From the NCBI GenBank assembly GCA_905178155.1, contig CAJINV010000009.1:3094768-3158767 (forward strand): a stretch of 64,000 nucleotides of DNA, in the 5' to 3' direction. This stretch comes from Amoebophrya sp. A120 (taxonomy: Eukaryota; Sar; Dinophyceae; Syndiniales; Amoebophryaceae). Shown one piece after another: positions 63,581 to 64,000 of the stretch (positions are counted from its first letter, which is position 1; each line of letters begins with the position of its first letter). The position numbers were made by a program, and so were the translations under genes. The notes beneath the pieces were generated by a model, which did no database searches, was not told the DNA's origin, and saw only the letters and a program-made list of their open reading frames with translations.

Positions 63581-64000
63581 CTATATGCACAAGAAAGAAA
63601 TAAAGCTTCGCTCGCTTCTTTGCTACTTTTATGATTTCCTTTACATACAACTATCTTGCTGCCTGATGCAGCACTGCAGGCTTTCGGTTCGCAGTGTGCA
63701 GTTTCAATATCGCATCGCCTCAGAATAACCGTAGAAGATTCGAATCAAGCGAATCGATCTCTCGAATCCCAGACAAAGCTCACGAACATGTTGCTTTTTG
63801 TGCTTTCATAAGGATCCTGGGCATTTTGATTTTTGTCAGGCTCTGCTTTCTCCAAGAACATCATTGATTCCGACTCGTGTCCATCCGCACATCCGCCAGC
63901 CTCCTCCATGCCCTCCTTCGCACAATTCGTACCGGCCTCCCGGACCATGCTGTCAGGGTTTATGCATGTCGAAAAAAACTCGAGTCTGAGGTGTGATTTG
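63581..64000 (-). other. Probable 5' intron and first exon of the kinase-like gene, cut by the window edge
   Basis: A minus-strand frame at 63960-63785 reads MVREAGTNCAKEGMEEAGGC then FLEKAEPDKNQNAQDPYE and is followed by a GTGAGC donor at 63783. It looks coding, but its phase does not match the main exon, so another exon or donor must intervene. Confidence 0.35.

Overview
The window is nuclear DNA from a eukaryote with very unusual introns. Most genes are interrupted by short elements of about 150-330 bp with terminal inverted repeats (TIRs). These behave as introner elements, that is, transposon-like insertions spliced out as introns. Together with one-directional gene order, GC-rich minisatellites and RRM, SR and 2Fe-2S proteins full of low-complexity sequence, this fits a syndinian dinoflagellate of the Amoebophrya type. 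That assignment is inferred from recalled reports of introners in that group; no database was searched.

Layout. 1-3625: two GC-rich minisatellite arrays split by a 700-bp TIR element. 3626-5349: the 5' part of a GH3 glycosidase gene (minus strand) that runs into the arrays. 6415-8176: Gly/Ser- and Gln-rich exons, the only likely plus-strand gene. 8824-11983: a [2Fe-2S] ferredoxin-domain gene cut by eight introners. 14207-14680: a small secreted protein. 15457-21016: a long RS-rich coiled-coil protein with seven introners. 21150-22416: a foldback element holding an 860-bp assembly gap. 23696-28596: two small Met/Ala/Pro-rich genes and a two-RRM protein. 30422-31305: a RAD6/UBC2-type E2 with ordinary GT-AG introns. 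34982-40802: an RRM protein with eight introners. 43905-48390: a RING-H2 protein and a KOW-TPR protein. 48887-51911: a DUF192 protein whose third intron is a 1.36-kb introner carrying another insertion. 53701-56015: an intron-dense gene only partly resolved. 58083-63580: two large kinase-like genes.

Forty-two complete introners of at least ten TIR families were mapped. Thirty-five have identical 5-bp direct repeats on both sides and seven have imperfect ones. If each element is removed together with one 5-bp copy, every fully modelled gene gives an open frame divisible by three (1185, 3435, 339, 285, 1572, 2511, 483, 1806 and 909 nt), and the RRM, RING-H2, ferredoxin and DUF192 motifs are restored exactly. 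The bases at the ends of these introns do not follow GT-AG. Closely related copies occur in both orientations inside one gene. The likely recognition signal is therefore the paired TIRs or the repeated target site.

All well-supported genes lie on the minus strand, as expected for a one-directional dinoflagellate-type cluster. Much of the encoded content concerns RNA (SR protein, three RRM domains) and ubiquitin (E2, RING-H2), but nothing in the layout shows that neighbouring genes share a pathway.
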